Below, one piece after another: positions 9,974 to 20,813 of a DNA stretch of 64,000 bases. Every line of letters begins with the position of its first letter. Position 1 is the stretch's first letter. The notes below the pieces were generated by a model that did no database searches, was not told the DNA's origin, and worked only from the letters and a program-made list of their open reading frames with translations. The stretch covers positions 1 through 64,000 of the forward strand of contig JAEUOS010000188.1 of assembly GCA_016790695.1 (NCBI GenBank), read 5' to 3'. Made by a program: the position numbers and the translations under genes. The DNA comes from Burkholderiales bacterium (lineage in GTDB: Bacteria > Pseudomonadota > Gammaproteobacteria > Burkholderiales > JAEUOS01).

Positions 9974-11290
9974 GTGGCAACCGACGCAATGACCGTGGCC
10001 AAGTCGGGCAAGTTCGGCGACCTCAAGCGCCGGCTTGTCTTCTTGCTGCTTGCGCTCCTGGTCTACCGGATCGGTGCCCACATCCCGGTGCCGGGCATCG
10101 ATCCCACGCAGCTTGCCGAGCTGTTCAAGCAGAACCAGGGCGGCATCCTCGGCATGTTCAACATGTTCTCCGGCGGCGCCCTGTCGAGGTTCACGATCTT
10201 CGCGCTCGGCATCATGCCGTACATCTCGTCGTCGATCATCATGCAGCTGATGACGGTGGTGTATCCGCCCTTCGAGGCCCTCAAGAAGGAAGGCGAGGCC
10301 GGGCGCCGCAAGATCACGCAGTACACGCGTTATGCGACGGTCTTCCTCGCGTTTTTCCAGGCCTTCGGCATTTCGGTCGCGCTGGAATCGCAGCCCGGTC
10401 TGGTGATCGATCCCGGATTGATGTTCCGATTCGTGACCATCTCCACCCTGGTCACCGGTACCATGTTCCTCATGTGGCTGGGTGAGCAGATCACCGAGCG
10501 CGGGCTTGGCAACGGCATCTCGATCATCATCTTCGCGGGTATTGCCGCGGGTCTCCCGAGTGCCGTGGGCGGCCTGCTTGAGCTGGTCCGGACCGGCGCG
10601 ATGAATGCCCTGACGGCAATCTTCATCGTCCTCCTGGTGGTTGCGGTGACCTTCGCCGTCGTCTTCGTCGAGCGCGGCCAGCGCAAGATCCTGGTCAACT
10701 ATGCGAAGCGTCAGGTGGGCAACCGCGTCTATGGCGGGCAGTCGTCGCATCTGCCCTTGAAGCTCAACATGTCGGGCGTGATCCCGCCGATCTTCGCATC
10801 GTCGATCATCCTGTTCCCGGCCACGATCACGAGTTGGTTTTCATCCGGCGACCAGTTGCGCTGGCTCAAGGACATCGCCGGCACGCTGTCGCCCGGACAG
10901 CCGATCTACGTGATGCTGTACGCGGCCGCGATCATCTTCTTCTGCTTCTTCTACACCGCGCTTGTCTTCAACAGCAAGGAAACCGCGGAAAACCTGAAGA
11001 AGAGCGGTGCCTTCGTTCCCGGCATCCGCCCGGGCGACCAGACGGCAAAGTACATCGACAAGATCCTGATGCGTCTGACCCTGACCGGCGCGGCGTACGT
11101 CACACTGGTCTGCCTGCTGCCGGAGTTCCTCATCCTCAAATGGAACGTCCCCTTTTACTTCGGGGGGACGTCGCTGCTCATCATCGTCGTCGTAACCATG
11201 GATTTCATGGCGCAGGTGCAGGCCTACATCATGTCCCACCAGTACGAGTCGCTGCTCAAGAAGGCCAATTTCAAGGGCGGAATGTTCTAA
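9974..11290 (+). CDS. secY: Protein translocase subunit SecY
   Basis: Central channel of the SecYEG translocon in the inner membrane. 438 residues with ten predicted membrane segments, the first at about 21-37 ([17 protein letters not shown]) next to the conserved HIPVPGID. The [13 protein letters not shown] segment and the cytoplasmic loops near the C-terminus match the family. The start is GTG at 9974: an AAGG ribosome-binding site lies 6 bases upstream, and MAT...KFGDLKRR agrees with related SecY starts. The next in-frame ATG is at 9989. Confidence 0.97.
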   Translation: MATDAMTVAKSGKFGDLKRRLVFLLLALLVYRIGAHIPVPGIDPTQLAELFKQNQGGILGMFNMFSGGALSRFTIFALGIMPYISSSIIMQLMTVVYPPFEALKKEGEAGRRKITQYTRYATVFLAFFQAFGISVALESQPGLVIDPGLMFRFVTISTLVTGTMFLMWLGEQITERGLGNGISIIIFAGIAAGLPSAVGGLLELVRTGAMNALTAIFIVLLVVAVTFAVVFVERGQRKILVNYAKRQVGNRVYGGQSSHLPLKLNMSGVIPPIFASSIILFPATITSWFSSGDQLRWLKDIAGTLSPGQPIYVMLYAAAIIFFCFFYTALVFNSKETAENLKKSGAFVPGIRPGDQTAKYIDKILMRLTLTGAAYVTLVCLLPEFLILKWNVPFYFGGTSLLIIVVVTMDFMAQVQAYIMSHQYESLLKKANFKGGMF

Positions 11291-11316
11291 CGTAGATTGC
11301 GAGTCGGCAAAGCTGA

Positions 11317-11535
11317 ATGGCCAAGGAAGACGTCATCCAGATGCAGGGAGAGGTTGTCGAGACCCTGCCCAACGCCACGTTCCGGGTGAAGCTCGAGAAT
11401 GGGCACGTCGTCCTCGGGCATATCTCCGGAAAGATGCGGATGCACTACATCCGCATTCTCCCGGGAGACAAGGTGACCGTCGAACTCACGCCATATGACC
11501 TGACAAAGGGCCGAATCGTGTTCCGTGCGAAATGA
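11317..11535 (+). CDS. infA: Translation initiation factor IF-1
   Basis: IF-1, an S1-type OB-fold protein that occupies the 30S A-site during initiation. 72 residues, the usual length, with [15 protein letters not shown] and [16 protein letters not shown]. No good ribosome-binding site precedes it; translation may follow on from secY, 26 bases upstream. Its place between secY and rpmJ is typical of betaproteobacteria. Confidence 0.97.
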   Translation: MAKEDVIQMQGEVVETLPNATFRVKLENGHVVLGHISGKMRMHYIRILPGDKVTVELTPYDLTKGRIVFRAK

Positions 11536-11597
11536 GCGCGGATGCGCGTGCGCAGGCCACCGTGTGACGGGAAGTTGAAGAAAAGTCGAGGAAGAAA

Positions 11598-11711
11598 ATG
11601 AAGGTATTGGCATCTGTCAAGAAAATCTGCCGCAACTGCAAGATCATCAAGCGCAAGGGAGTCGTGCGGGTGATCTGCACTGATCCGCGGCACAAGCAGC
11701 GCCAGGGCTGA
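11598..11711 (+). CDS. rpmJ: 50S ribosomal protein L36 (zinc-binding form)
   Basis: 37-residue L36 starting [15 protein letters not shown] and ending HKQRQG. It has the zinc ribbon ligands C11, C14, C27 and H32 (C-x2-C-x12-C-x4-H), so it is the zinc-dependent (C+) form. A GAGGAAG ribosome-binding site lies about 5-10 bases upstream. Such a form is often replaced by a zinc-free paralogue under zinc limitation; none is in this window. Confidence 0.96.
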   Translation: MKVLASVKKICRNCKIIKRKGVVRVICTDPRHKQRQG

Positions 11712-11767
11712 GAGCGCGCGGACGCACGCCGCCCCGCGCAAGAAGAACCAAGAGCGAAGGACACGAC

Positions 11768-12136
11768 ATGGCTCGTATCGCCGGAATCAACATCCCGAAC
11801 CATCAACACGCCGAGATCGCGCTGACCGCGATCTACGGAATCGGCCGCCCTCGCGCCCGCGCGATCTGTACGGCCGCGGGCGTCACGCCGTCGGTCAAGA
11901 TGAAGGATCTGACCGACGCGCAGGTGGACCGCCTGCGCGAGCAGGTCGGCAAGTTCATCGTCGAAGGCGATCTGCGCCGCGAAGTCTCGATGAACATCAA
12001 GCGCCTGATGGACCTCGGTTGCTATCGCGGCATGCGTCACAAGCGCGGCCTGCCTGTGCGCGGCCAGCGCACGCGCACGAACGCCCGGACCCGCAAGGGA
12101 CCGCGCAAGGCACGCAACGCAATCGCCGGCAAGTGA
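11768..12136 (+). CDS. rpsM: 30S ribosomal protein S13
   Basis: S13 of the 30S head, contacting P-site tRNA and bridging to L5. 122 residues. [26 protein letters not shown] and the basic tail [16 protein letters not shown] are typical. First gene of the segment equal to the alpha operon of E. coli (rpsM-rpsK-rpsD-rpoA-rplQ). Confidence 0.98.
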   Translation: MARIAGINIPNHQHAEIALTAIYGIGRPRARAICTAAGVTPSVKMKDLTDAQVDRLREQVGKFIVEGDLRREVSMNIKRLMDLGCYRGMRHKRGLPVRGQRTRTNARTRKGPRKARNAIAGK

Positions 12137-12172
12137 TCGCAAAGCCCCGATCGGGCTGGTTAGGAAACGAAC

Positions 12173-12580
12173 ATGGCAACCAAACAGCAGCAGCAGGCCG
12201 CGTCCACCCGGGTGCGCAAGAAGGTCAAGAAGAACGTCGCTGAGGGCATCGCCCACATCCACGCATCGTTCAACAACACCATCATCACGATCACCGACCG
12301 TCAGGGCAATGCGCTTTCCTGGGCGACCTCGGGCGGGGCCGGCTTCAAGGGGTCGCGGAAGTCGACACCATTTGCCGCGCAGGTCGCGGCCGAGGCCGCC
12401 GGGCGTGTTGCGGTGGAATGCGGTGTGAAGAATCTCGAGGTGCGCATCAAGGGACCCGGCCCCGGCCGCGAGTCTTCCGTGCGCGCCTTGAACGCGCTGG
12501 GGATGAAGATCACCAGCATTACCGACGTGACGCCGGTACCGCACAACGGGTGCCGGCCTCCCAAGAGGCGCCGCATCTAG
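12173..12580 (+). CDS. rpsK: 30S ribosomal protein S11
   Basis: S11 of the 30S platform near the E-site. 135 residues (E. coli 129), with a Gln/Lys-rich N-terminus. The conserved [18 protein letters not shown] and the C-terminal [15 protein letters not shown] are intact. Confidence 0.98.
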   Translation: MATKQQQQAASTRVRKKVKKNVAEGIAHIHASFNNTIITITDRQGNALSWATSGGAGFKGSRKSTPFAAQVAAEAAGRVAVECGVKNLEVRIKGPGPGRESSVRALNALGMKITSITDVTPVPHNGCRPPKRRRI

Positions 12581-12678
12581 TCAGGATGCGACGTGCGCAG
12601 TCCGGCCGGCCAGGCACGGACGGTGCGCAACTTGGCGTCGAACCCCGTTGTGAGAAGTGAATTGGGGATTGAAAATCG

Positions 12679-13302
12679 ATGGCTCGTTATACCGGCCCAA
12701 AGTGCAAGCTCTCGCGCCGCGAGGGCACTGATCTTTTCCTGAAAAGCGCCCGCAAGGCCTTTTCCGACAAGTGCAAGTCCGAAGTTGCGCCCGGCCAGCA
12801 CGGCCTGAAGTCCGGGCAGCGCCTGTCCGACTACGGCAAGCAACTGCGCGAGAAGCAGAAGGTGCGCCGCATGTACGGGGTGCTGGAGCGCCAGTTTCGC
12901 CGCTACTATGCCGAAGCGGTTCGCCGCAAGGGCAATACCGGCGAGAACCTCCTGCACCTCCTGGAGACGAGGCTGGACAACGTCGTCTACCGGATGGGCT
13001 TCGGTTCGACGCGGGCCGAGGCGAGGCAGCTCGTTGGCCACAAGGCCATCGAGGTCAACGGCAAGACCGTCAACGTGCCTTCCTCCCAGATCAAGCCCGG
13101 CGACGTCGTGGCGGTCCGCGAGAAGTCGCGCGGCCAGCTGCGCGTGAAGGACGCCGTCTCGCTCGCCGAGCAGGCCGGCTTTCCTTCGTGGGTGGAGGTC
13201 GATCCGGCAAAGATGGTCGGCACCTTCAAGTCGCTGCCGGAGCGCAGCGAGATCGCCCAGGATGTGAACGAGAGCCTGGTCATCGAGTTGTACTCGCGTT
13301 GA
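12679..13302 (+). CDS. rpsD: 30S ribosomal protein S4
   Basis: S4 starts 30S assembly, helps control decoding accuracy and, in E. coli, represses the alpha operon. 207 residues. [19 protein letters not shown], the [15 protein letters not shown] segment and the S4-type RNA-binding fold ([13 protein letters not shown] onward) are conserved. A 98-base spacer separates it from rpsK; I see no clear promoter or pseudoknot there. Confidence 0.98.
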   Translation: MARYTGPKCKLSRREGTDLFLKSARKAFSDKCKSEVAPGQHGLKSGQRLSDYGKQLREKQKVRRMYGVLERQFRRYYAEAVRRKGNTGENLLHLLETRLDNVVYRMGFGSTRAEARQLVGHKAIEVNGKTVNVPSSQIKPGDVVAVREKSRGQLRVKDAVSLAEQAGFPSWVEVDPAKMVGTFKSLPERSEIAQDVNESLVIELYSR

Positions 13303-13352
13303 TCGTCTCTGGTGGCGCTTTCGCTGTCGAATAATTTGATTGGAAGGATCAC

Positions 13353-14333
13353 ATGGCTAATACGGGTTTTCTGAAGCCGAAGATCGTCAATGTGGAGGAT
13401 CTCGGTCCTTCGCACGCCAAGGTCACGATGGAGCCGTTCGAGCGCGGCTATGGCCACACGCTCGGGAACGCGCTGCGCCGCGTGCTGTTGTCCTCGATGG
13501 ACGGCTATGCGCCGACCGAAGTCACCATTGCCGGGGTGGTGCACGAATACTCGACGCTCGAGGGCGTGCAGGAGGACGTGGTCGACATCCTGCTCAACCT
13601 CAAGGGCGTCGTGATGAAGCTGGAGGGGCGGGACGAGGTGACGCTGTCCCTGAAGAAATCCGGTGCCGGGGCGGTGACCGCCAAGGACATCGAGATTCCC
13701 CACGACGTTCGAATCATCAATCCCGATCACCATATCGCGCACCTGGCCGGCAACGGCAAGCTGGACATGCAGATCAAGGTCGAGCGCGGTCGCGGTTACG
13801 TGCCCGGCAACGTCCGCCTGGTCGGCGATGAAGAGACCAAGACGATCGGGAAGATCGTCCTTGATGCCTCTTACAGTCCGGTGCGCCGCGTCTCCTATGC
13901 GGTCGAGTCGGCCCGCGTCGAACAGCGTACCGACCTCGATCGACTGGTGGTCGACATCGAGACCAATGGGGTGATCGAACCCGAGGACGCAGTGCGCCAG
14001 GCGGCCCGGATCCTGGTCGACCAGCTGTCGGTGTTCGCTGCCCTTGAAGGCACGAAGCAGGAGAAGCAGGACACCACCCGCGTGGAGATCGATCCGATTC
14101 TCCTGCGCCCGGTGGACGACCTCGAGTTGACCGTGCGCTCGGCAAACTGCCTGAAGGCGGAGAACATCTACTACATCGGCGATCTCATCCAGCGGACCGA
14201 GAACGAGCTTCTCAAGACGCCGAACCTCGGTCGCAAGTCGCTCAATGAAATCAAGGAAGTCCTCGCCTCCCGCGGCCTGACTCTCGGAATGAAACTCGAG
14301 AACTGGCCGCCCGCGGGACTCGAAAAGGCCTAA
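13353..14333 (+). CDS. rpoA: RNA polymerase alpha subunit
   Basis: Alpha subunit, which dimerises to nucleate RNA polymerase and contacts activators and UP elements. 326 residues (E. coli 329). The N-terminal domain runs to about 230 with [15 protein letters not shown] and the LRRVLLSSM helix; a linker follows, then the C-terminal helix-hairpin-helix domain with [14 protein letters not shown] and [22 protein letters not shown] ribosome-binding site lies before the ATG. Confidence 0.98.
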   Translation: MANTGFLKPKIVNVEDLGPSHAKVTMEPFERGYGHTLGNALRRVLLSSMDGYAPTEVTIAGVVHEYSTLEGVQEDVVDILLNLKGVVMKLEGRDEVTLSLKKSGAGAVTAKDIEIPHDVRIINPDHHIAHLAGNGKLDMQIKVERGRGYVPGNVRLVGDEETKTIGKIVLDASYSPVRRVSYAVESARVEQRTDLDRLVVDIETNGVIEPEDAVRQAARILVDQLSVFAALEGTKQEKQDTTRVEIDPILLRPVDDLELTVRSANCLKAENIYYIGDLIQRTENELLKTPNLGRKSLNEIKEVLASRGLTLGMKLENWPPAGLEKA

Positions 14334-14344
14334 GGGGCACGATC

Positions 14345-14734
14345 ATGCGTCACGGACACGGACTCAGGAAACTCAATCGAACCTCCGCGCATCGGGTAGC
14401 CATGCTGCGCAACATGACGGTTTCTTTGCTGAAGCATGAGGTGATCAAGACCACGCTGCCGAAGGCGAAGGAACTGCGCATGGTTGCCGAGCCGATCATC
14501 ACGCTCGGCAAGACCCCGTCGTTGGCCAACAAGCGGCTCGCCTTTTCGCGCCTGCGGGATCGGGACATGGTGGTCAAGCTCTTCGGGGAGCTCGGGCCGC
14601 GCTACGCCAAGCGCAACGGCGGCTATCTGCGTATCCTCAAGTACGGCTTCCGCAAGGGCGACAACGCGCCGATGGCTCTGGTCGAACTGATGGATCGTCC
14701 GGAGATCGCTGAAGGCGCCGCCAGCCCGGCGTAG
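14345..14734 (+). CDS. rplQ: 50S ribosomal protein L17
   Basis: L17 at the tunnel exit region. 129 residues (E. coli 127): [17 protein letters not shown], the [13 protein letters not shown] helix and [20 protein letters not shown]. It is the last gene of the superoperon and is followed 22 bases later by an intrinsic terminator. Confidence 0.98.
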   Translation: MRHGHGLRKLNRTSAHRVAMLRNMTVSLLKHEVIKTTLPKAKELRMVAEPIITLGKTPSLANKRLAFSRLRDRDMVVKLFGELGPRYAKRNGGYLRILKYGFRKGDNAPMALVELMDRPEIAEGAASPA

Positions 14735-14755
14735 GCGACCGTGAGGCCGCAAGAA

Positions 14756-14779
14756 GCCGGGCGCGCCCGGCTTTTTTTT
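14756..14779 (+). terminator. Intrinsic terminator of the ribosomal superoperon
   Basis: GCCGGG-CGCG-CCCGGC stem-loop (14756-14771), preceded by A-rich AAGAA and followed by eight T residues. It closes the rpsJ-rplQ transcription unit and separates it from the ABC transporter genes. Confidence 0.93.
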
Positions 14780-14814
14780 CGCGCGGACCACGAACCAGGC
14801 TGCCGACGCTTGCC

Positions 14815-15738
14815 ATGACAGCGCCAGCGGTAGCGCTTTCGTGTTCGGGTTTGGTCAAGCGCTACGGCGGGAACGCCGTGGTCGACGGCCTCGACCTGGC
14901 GGTGCCGGCTGGCTGCTGCTTCGGCATGCTCGGTCCGAATGGCGCCGGCAAGACCACCACGTTGAGGCTGTGCCTGGGACTGACCGATCCGGATGGCGGC
15001 TCGATCAGCCTGCTCGGCAGGGCGATTCCGGCGGATGCGCGCGCGGCACGCATGCGCGTCGGGGTGGTACCCCAGATCGACAATCTCGACCCGGACTTCA
15101 CTGTCGCCGAGAACCTCCTCGTCTACGCGCGCTACTTCGGCATCGGTGACCGGGAGTCCAGGTCGCGCCTGCCGGGCTTGCTCGAGTTCGCGAACCTCGA
15201 GGGCAAGCGCGATGCGCGCATCCAGACGTTGTCGGGCGGCATGAAGCGCCGGCTGACGCTCGCGCGGGCGCTGGTCAACGATCCCGACATCGTCTTTCTC
15301 GACGAGCCCACGACGGGGCTTGACCCGCAGGCACGCCACCTGATCTGGGAGCGGCTGCGCCAACTGGTGGCTGGCGGCAAGACCATCATCCTCACCACGC
15401 ACTTCATGGACGAGGCCGAACGCTTGTGCGACGATCTTGTGGTGATCGACCGCGGCCGCATCATCGACAAGGGCAGCCCGCGCGCCCTCATCGAGGCAAA
15501 CATCGAGCCCGAGGTCGTCGAGGTCTACGGCGACGGTGCGCACGAGTGGGCCCGGGTTCGCGGGCAGGCCCTTGCGGCGCGCGTCGAGCGCAGCGGCGAG
15601 ACGGTGTTCTGCTACACCGCAGACGGAACGGCGCTTCTGGATGACCTGGCGCATCGCCATGAACTCCGCTGCCTCCGACGTCCCGCGAATCTCGAGGACG
15701 TGTTCATCAAGCTGACCGGGCGCGAGCTGCGGGATTGA
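14815..15738 (+). CDS. NodI-type ABC transporter ATPase
   Basis: Cytoplasmic ATPase of an ABC-2 exporter. 307 residues with Walker [10 protein letters not shown] (40-48), Q-loop VPQ (85-87), signature LSGGM (139-143), Walker B IVFLDEP (159-165) and H-loop His196. The [17 protein letters not shown] stretch is close to NodI, the nodulation-factor exporter ATPase. It pairs with the permease gene 7 bases downstream. The substrate is unknown; non-rhizobial betaproteobacteria carry such pairs without nod genes, so a lipo-oligosaccharide role is not implied. Confidence 0.9.
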   Translation: MTAPAVALSCSGLVKRYGGNAVVDGLDLAVPAGCCFGMLGPNGAGKTTTLRLCLGLTDPDGGSISLLGRAIPADARAARMRVGVVPQIDNLDPDFTVAENLLVYARYFGIGDRESRSRLPGLLEFANLEGKRDARIQTLSGGMKRRLTLARALVNDPDIVFLDEPTTGLDPQARHLIWERLRQLVAGGKTIILTTHFMDEAERLCDDLVVIDRGRIIDKGSPRALIEANIEPEVVEVYGDGAHEWARVRGQALAARVERSGETVFCYTADGTALLDDLAHRHELRCLRRPANLEDVFIKLTGRELRD

Positions 15739-15745
15739 GGGGACG

Positions 15746-16525
15746 ATGCGCCGATACGCCTTGCCGCTTCCTTCGCTGCGCTTCGTCGCCGTATGGCGCC
15801 GCAACCTCCTCGTCTGGCGCAAGCTGGCCGTCGCGTCCGTGCTCGGCAACATCGCCGACCCGATGATCGCCCTGGTCGCCTTCGGCTACGGACTTGGCGC
15901 ACTTCTGCCCAGCGTCGAAGGTGTTGCCTACGTCCAGTATCTCGCGGCGGGCACCATATGCATGAGCGCCATGAACGCTGCGACGTTCGAGGCGCTGTAT
16001 TCCGCGTTCTCGCGCATGCACGTGCAGCGCACCTGGGACGGGATCATGAATGCGTCGGTCGACCTCGACGACATCGTTCTGGGCGAACTGGCCTGGGCCG
16101 CAACCAAGGCGTTGATGAGCGGAGTCGCCATCATCGCCGTGGCTGCCTGCCTCGGCCTTGCGCACGGTTACACGGCGCTCTTCATCCTGCCGGTGACCCT
16201 CCTTGCCGGCCTCGCCTTTGCGGCGATCGGACTGGTGTTCAATGCCCTGGCCCGCGGATACGACTTCTTCACCTACTACTTCACCCTGGTGGTGACGCCA
16301 ATGTCGTTCATGTCCGGCGTCTTCTTCCCGGTTGCCCAGTTGCCGCCCTGGCTCGCGCAGATCGCCGGCTTCCTGCCGCTGACCCACGCGGTCGACCTGG
16401 TGCGGCCGCTTCTTCTGGGAAAATGGCCCCCTGCCCCGGCCTTGAATGTCGCAGTGCTGGCGACATATGCGGCCGGTGCAACCTACTGCGCCCTGGTATT
16501 GACGCGCCGCCGTCTCCTTGCCTGA
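15746..16525 (+). CDS. NodJ-type ABC transporter permease
   Basis: Inner-membrane permease of the ABC-2 family, partner of the ATPase just upstream. 259 residues with about six membrane segments. The VWRRNLLVWRKLAVASVLGN start, MNAATFEALYSAFSRM and QRTWDGIMNASVDLDD match NodJ. The MSFMSGVFFPVAQLPPWL loop and the closing LTHAVDLVRPLLLG are typical ABC-2 features. Substrate unknown. Confidence 0.9.
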   Translation: MRRYALPLPSLRFVAVWRRNLLVWRKLAVASVLGNIADPMIALVAFGYGLGALLPSVEGVAYVQYLAAGTICMSAMNAATFEALYSAFSRMHVQRTWDGIMNASVDLDDIVLGELAWAATKALMSGVAIIAVAACLGLAHGYTALFILPVTLLAGLAFAAIGLVFNALARGYDFFTYYFTLVVTPMSFMSGVFFPVAQLPPWLAQIAGFLPLTHAVDLVRPLLLGKWPPAPALNVAVLATYAAGATYCALVLTRRRLLA

Positions 16526-16582
16526 GGCTGGGGCATGGTCGGTGCCCGACCGGAGCGGAGCGTGTGAACAACGAGGTCACCC

Positions 16583-16912
16583 ATGACGACGATGCCGGAG
16601 GACCTGCTTGCGGTGCTATGCAACGCTCCGGACCTCGATTGCGCCCGCGCCATCGCTGAACGACTGGTCGCTGATCGCCTGGCGGCGTGCGTGAACATTC
16701 TCGCGCCGTGTACCTCGATCTATCGGTGGCAGGGCAGCATCGAGAGCGCGCAGGAAATCCCGGTATTGGCGAAGACAACGCGCGCCCTGTATGCACGGGT
16801 GGAGTCGACGATCGTGGCGCTGCATCCGTACGAGGTTCCGGAGATCATCGCGTTGCCGATTGCCGCGGGTCTGCCCGCATACCTCGGCTGGGTCGTCACC
16901 GAGACGAACTAG
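16583..16912 (+). CDS. cutA: Divalent-cation tolerance protein CutA
   Basis: Small trimeric ferredoxin-like protein linked to copper and other divalent-metal tolerance; its exact function is unsettled. 109 residues with LAACVNILAPCTSIYRWQG and the conserved ALHPYEVPEIIALP. A second possible start is the ATG at 16592. It follows the transporter genes on the same strand after 57 bases and may share their transcript. Confidence 0.95.
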   Translation: MTTMPEDLLAVLCNAPDLDCARAIAERLVADRLAACVNILAPCTSIYRWQGSIESAQEIPVLAKTTRALYARVESTIVALHPYEVPEIIALPIAAGLPAYLGWVVTETN

Positions 16913-17093
16913 AAGCGCGGCCGCTCGCGAGGAGTCGGCGCTCGCGTCCGGGAATGCACGCCGCAAACGCGCAATCCGCCTGCCGCGCAGGCAATCCGCG
17001 GCTCGCGGCAGGGAATCGACCTGGTACGGCAGCGCCGGGGCCTGCTCGAGGCTGGTTGGCGCCCGCTTGCTGGCCGGTGCCCACCGGGAACGG

Positions 17094-18128
17094 CTAGCGG
17101 CGCGGGCGATCTCGGCTGTCGATGATCCGCTTGAACCGGAAGTAGGCCATCAGGACCGCGGCAACCAGGAGCATCGCGGCAACGGTTGCCCAGAACCCCC
17201 ATTGCCAGTCCAGTCCCGGCAAGGCGCGGAAATTCATGCCGAAGATCCCGGTGATCAGGGTCAATGGCATGAAGATGGCGGTAATGATGGTCAACGTGCG
17301 CATGATCTCGTTGGTGCGATGTGCCGTTGCCGAGAAGTGCAACTGTACCGCCGACTCCGCGGTCTGCTCCAGTCGCTGTGCGTGATTGAGCACCCGGGCG
17401 ATGTGCTCCAGAAGGTCGGTCACCCGCACGGTCATCGCGTCGCTCAGGTCCTCGAGGCGACTGTCGCGCCACTCCTGGATCGCATCGCGCTGCTCTTCGC
17501 AGAGGTGCTCGAGCTTTCGAATCTCGATGCGCTGCTCGAGCAAGGCATGCCAGTCATTGAACGGGCGCTTCGGGTCGAGCAGATTGCGTTGCCACCGGTC
17601 GAGGCGCTCGGCCAGCGGTTGGCGCAATTCAAGATACCGGTCGACCATCGAGTTCAGTATGCGATGGACGAGGTCTTCCGGTGAACCCGGCGCGCGCCCC
17701 GTGCTGGCGAGCAGGCGCGCGCGAACCGCCTCGATTGCCGGCGCGGCGTCGGGCCCGACCGTGATCAACAGTTTGTCGAACAGGAAGAACGACTGCGGCA
17801 CCGTCTTGATCCTGTATGGCTGGGTGTTGATCGGTCCGGTGGAGGCGGCGCCGGAATCGCGGGCCTCGGTGTGCGCGCTGAGGCCGCGAAAGACGATCAG
17901 TTCGTAGGACGAGGTGTCGTCAAAAAAGGACGGATGCGCTTCGTTCCCGGCATCGCGGATGTGGGCGTCGAAAATCGCCGTGCCGGTCAGACGCAAGGCA
18001 AGATCGCGCCATTCCGCCGGGGCCGCGGAGGCGGAGGCGTCGATCCAGAGAAACCCGTCGTCCGGGAGGGAAGAGGGACCTTCCTGCGGCGCGGCCGGCT
18101 GGTCCTTTCGGATCAGAAGGATCCGCAT
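17094..18128 (-). CDS. CorA/ZntB-family metal ion transporter
   Basis: Pentameric inner-membrane channel for divalent cations. 344 residues: a soluble N-terminal domain, a long helical stalk (about 190-280), and two C-terminal membrane segments with the signature GMN in LITGIFGMNF just after the first. The ZntB-like length and N-terminus leave open whether it moves Mg, Co, Ni or Zn. It starts only 5 bases after hemB on the same strand, so the two are probably co-transcribed. Confidence 0.88.
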   Translation of the reverse strand: MRILLIRKDQPAAPQEGPSSLPDDGFLWIDASASAAPAEWRDLALRLTGTAIFDAHIRDAGNEAHPSFFDDTSSYELIVFRGLSAHTEARDSGAASTGPINTQPYRIKTVPQSFFLFDKLLITVGPDAAPAIEAVRARLLASTGRAPGSPEDLVHRILNSMVDRYLELRQPLAERLDRWQRNLLDPKRPFNDWHALLEQRIEIRKLEHLCEEQRDAIQEWRDSRLEDLSDAMTVRVTDLLEHIARVLNHAQRLEQTAESAVQLHFSATAHRTNEIMRTLTIITAIFMPLTLITGIFGMNFRALPGLDWQWGFWATVAAMLLVAAVLMAYFRFKRIIDSRDRPRR

Positions 18129-18133
18129 CCGGT

Positions 18134-19279
<1,146 letters not shown>

Positions 19280-19954
19280 TCAGGATTGTAGGCCTTGTCC
19301 CTTGCCGGCGCGCCGCGGCGGCGGCTTCGCCGCGGAATCCGCTCGGGACGGATCTGCACCCGCGAGTCCGAGCCAGCCTTCGACCACCCGGCTTGCTTCG
19401 TCAACGCCGGCTCTCGCGAGGCTGGAGAACAGGCTTGCCGTGCAGGTACCGCCGAACTCGGCGAGCGCGGCCCGTACCGCGCGCAGCGTGCGTGCCTGCT
19501 CCTCGCGGCCAAGCTTGTCCGCCTTGGTCAGGAGGACGTGTACGGGTATCGAGCGCGGCAGGAACCATTGCAGCAATTGTCGATCGAGTTCCGTCAACGG
19601 GTGACGCGCATCCATGATCAGCACCAGACCGGTCAGCGAACCCCGGGTCTGCAGATAGTCGCTGACGAACCCCATCCAGCGCTGCCGTTCGCTCTTCTGA
19701 ACCTTCGCATACCCGTATCCCGGCAGGTCGACCAGGAACCGGCCGGTGCCGACGGAAAAGAAGTTGATCTGCTGTGTTCGACCGGGCGTCTTGCTCGAGA
19801 ACGCCAGTCGCCGTCGATTCGCCAGCGTGTTGATCGCGCTCGATTTGCCGGAATTCGAGCGACCGACGAAGGCCACTTCGGCCGTCGAGGGGAAATTCAG
19901 GTCGGCGATCGAGGCTACCGTGGTGTGGAAGGCGGCGCGATGCAAGGCGTTCAT
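19280..19954 (-). CDS. engB: Ribosome biogenesis GTPase EngB/YsxC
   Basis: Essential GTPase of the TRAFAC class needed for 50S assembly. 224 residues with G1 GRSNSGKSS (31-39), G3 DLPGYG (76-81) and G4 TKAD (143-146). The C-terminal 25 residues are a basic, Pro/Ala-rich tail. The switch region SSKTPGRTQQINFF is typical. The gene is transcribed away from the cytochrome gene; their 111-base divergent spacer contains only weak -10-like sequences. Confidence 0.96.
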   Translation of the reverse strand: MNALHRAAFHTTVASIADLNFPSTAEVAFVGRSNSGKSSAINTLANRRRLAFSSKTPGRTQQINFFSVGTGRFLVDLPGYGYAKVQKSERQRWMGFVSDYLQTRGSLTGLVLIMDARHPLTELDRQLLQWFLPRSIPVHVLLTKADKLGREEQARTLRAVRAALAEFGGTCTASLFSSLARAGVDEASRVVEGWLGLAGADPSRADSAAKPPPRRAGKGQGLQS

Positions 19955-20065
19955 GCGGCAGTGTCGCCGATTGCGGCGGGGCCGACAAGCGCAACTCTGC
20001 CGGATCGTGGAGAAGTGGCGTTGCGGTAGAATATAGAGTTTGACGTACCAACGTCGGCTCCCCTC

Positions 20066-20725
20066 ATGCGGACTTCTTCACGAATCATGAAAACCGCCTT
20101 TTCCACGATGGTCCTGTTGGCCCTGGCGACATCCGTGGCGTTTGCCGCGGACAGCAAGCCGCTGCCCAAGGCCGATGCCGCGCGCGGTGCGCAGGTTGCC
20201 GGCCAGGTCTGCGCTGCCTGCCACAATGCGGATGGCAACAGCCCCACAGCCGCCAACCCCAAGCTCGCCGGCCAGCATCCCGAATACCTGGCCAAGCAGC
20301 TGGCCGACTTCAAGGCGAACAAGGCGCGCAAGAATGCCGTCATGCTCGGATTCGCGGGCGCGTTGTCCGCCGACGACATGCGCAATCTCGCCGCCCATTA
20401 CGCGGCGCAGAAACCGAAGGAAGGCGCCGCGCGCAATGCGCAGGCGGCAAAGCTCGGGGAGAAGATCTATCGTGCCGGAATCGCCGAAAAGGGCGTGGCT
20501 GCCTGTGCGGGCTGCCACGGTCCGGCGGGTGCCGGCATCCCGGCGCAGTACCCACGGATCTCCGGTCAATGGGCCGAATACACCAAGGCGCAGCTGGTGT
20601 CGTTCCGTTCCGGCGAGCGCGCGAACGATCCGGCCGGCATGATGCGCGGCGTCGCCGCGCGGATGTCGGACGCCGAGATGGATGCCGTCGCCGACTACAT
20701 CGCCGGTTTGAAGACCGCGAATTGA
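20066..20725 (+). CDS. Dihaem cytochrome c4
   Basis: Periplasmic dihaem cytochrome that passes electrons to terminal oxidases. 219 residues from the first ATG; an in-frame ATG at 20087 (MKTAFSTMVLL) would also give a complete signal peptide cleaved after VAFA. Counted from that second start, haem sites are CAACH (42-46) and CAGCH (140-144); candidate axial Met ligands lie in AVMLGF and the MMRGVAARM stretch. Two similar halves arose by duplication, as in other c4 proteins. Neither start has a clear ribosome-binding site. Confidence 0.93.
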   Translation: MRTSSRIMKTAFSTMVLLALATSVAFAADSKPLPKADAARGAQVAGQVCAACHNADGNSPTAANPKLAGQHPEYLAKQLADFKANKARKNAVMLGFAGALSADDMRNLAAHYAAQKPKEGAARNAQAAKLGEKIYRAGIAEKGVAACAGCHGPAGAGIPAQYPRISGQWAEYTKAQLVSFRSGERANDPAGMMRGVAARMSDAEMDAVADYIAGLKTAN

Positions 20726-20749
20726 TCGGCGCCGTCGGCGTCGACCCGG

Positions 20750-20775
20750 AAGGGCGGCCCGTGGGCCGCCCTTTT
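20750..20775 (+). terminator. Intrinsic terminator after the cytochrome c4 gene
   Basis: AAGGGCGGCCC-GT-GGGCCGCCCTT inverted repeat followed by further T residues (TTTT at 20772-20775). The stem is an almost perfect 11-bp arm pair. It lies 24 bases after the cytochrome stop and just before the HI0933-type gene. Confidence 0.85.
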
Positions 20776-20813
20776 CGCTGCGGAACCGCTCGCTGTCGCC
20801 GGATGTCCTGACC

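Noticed and set aside
20027-20037. TAGAAT/TATAGA boxes before the cytochrome c4 gene as a promoter
   Set aside because: No acceptable -35 hexamer at 16-18 bases; too weak to list.
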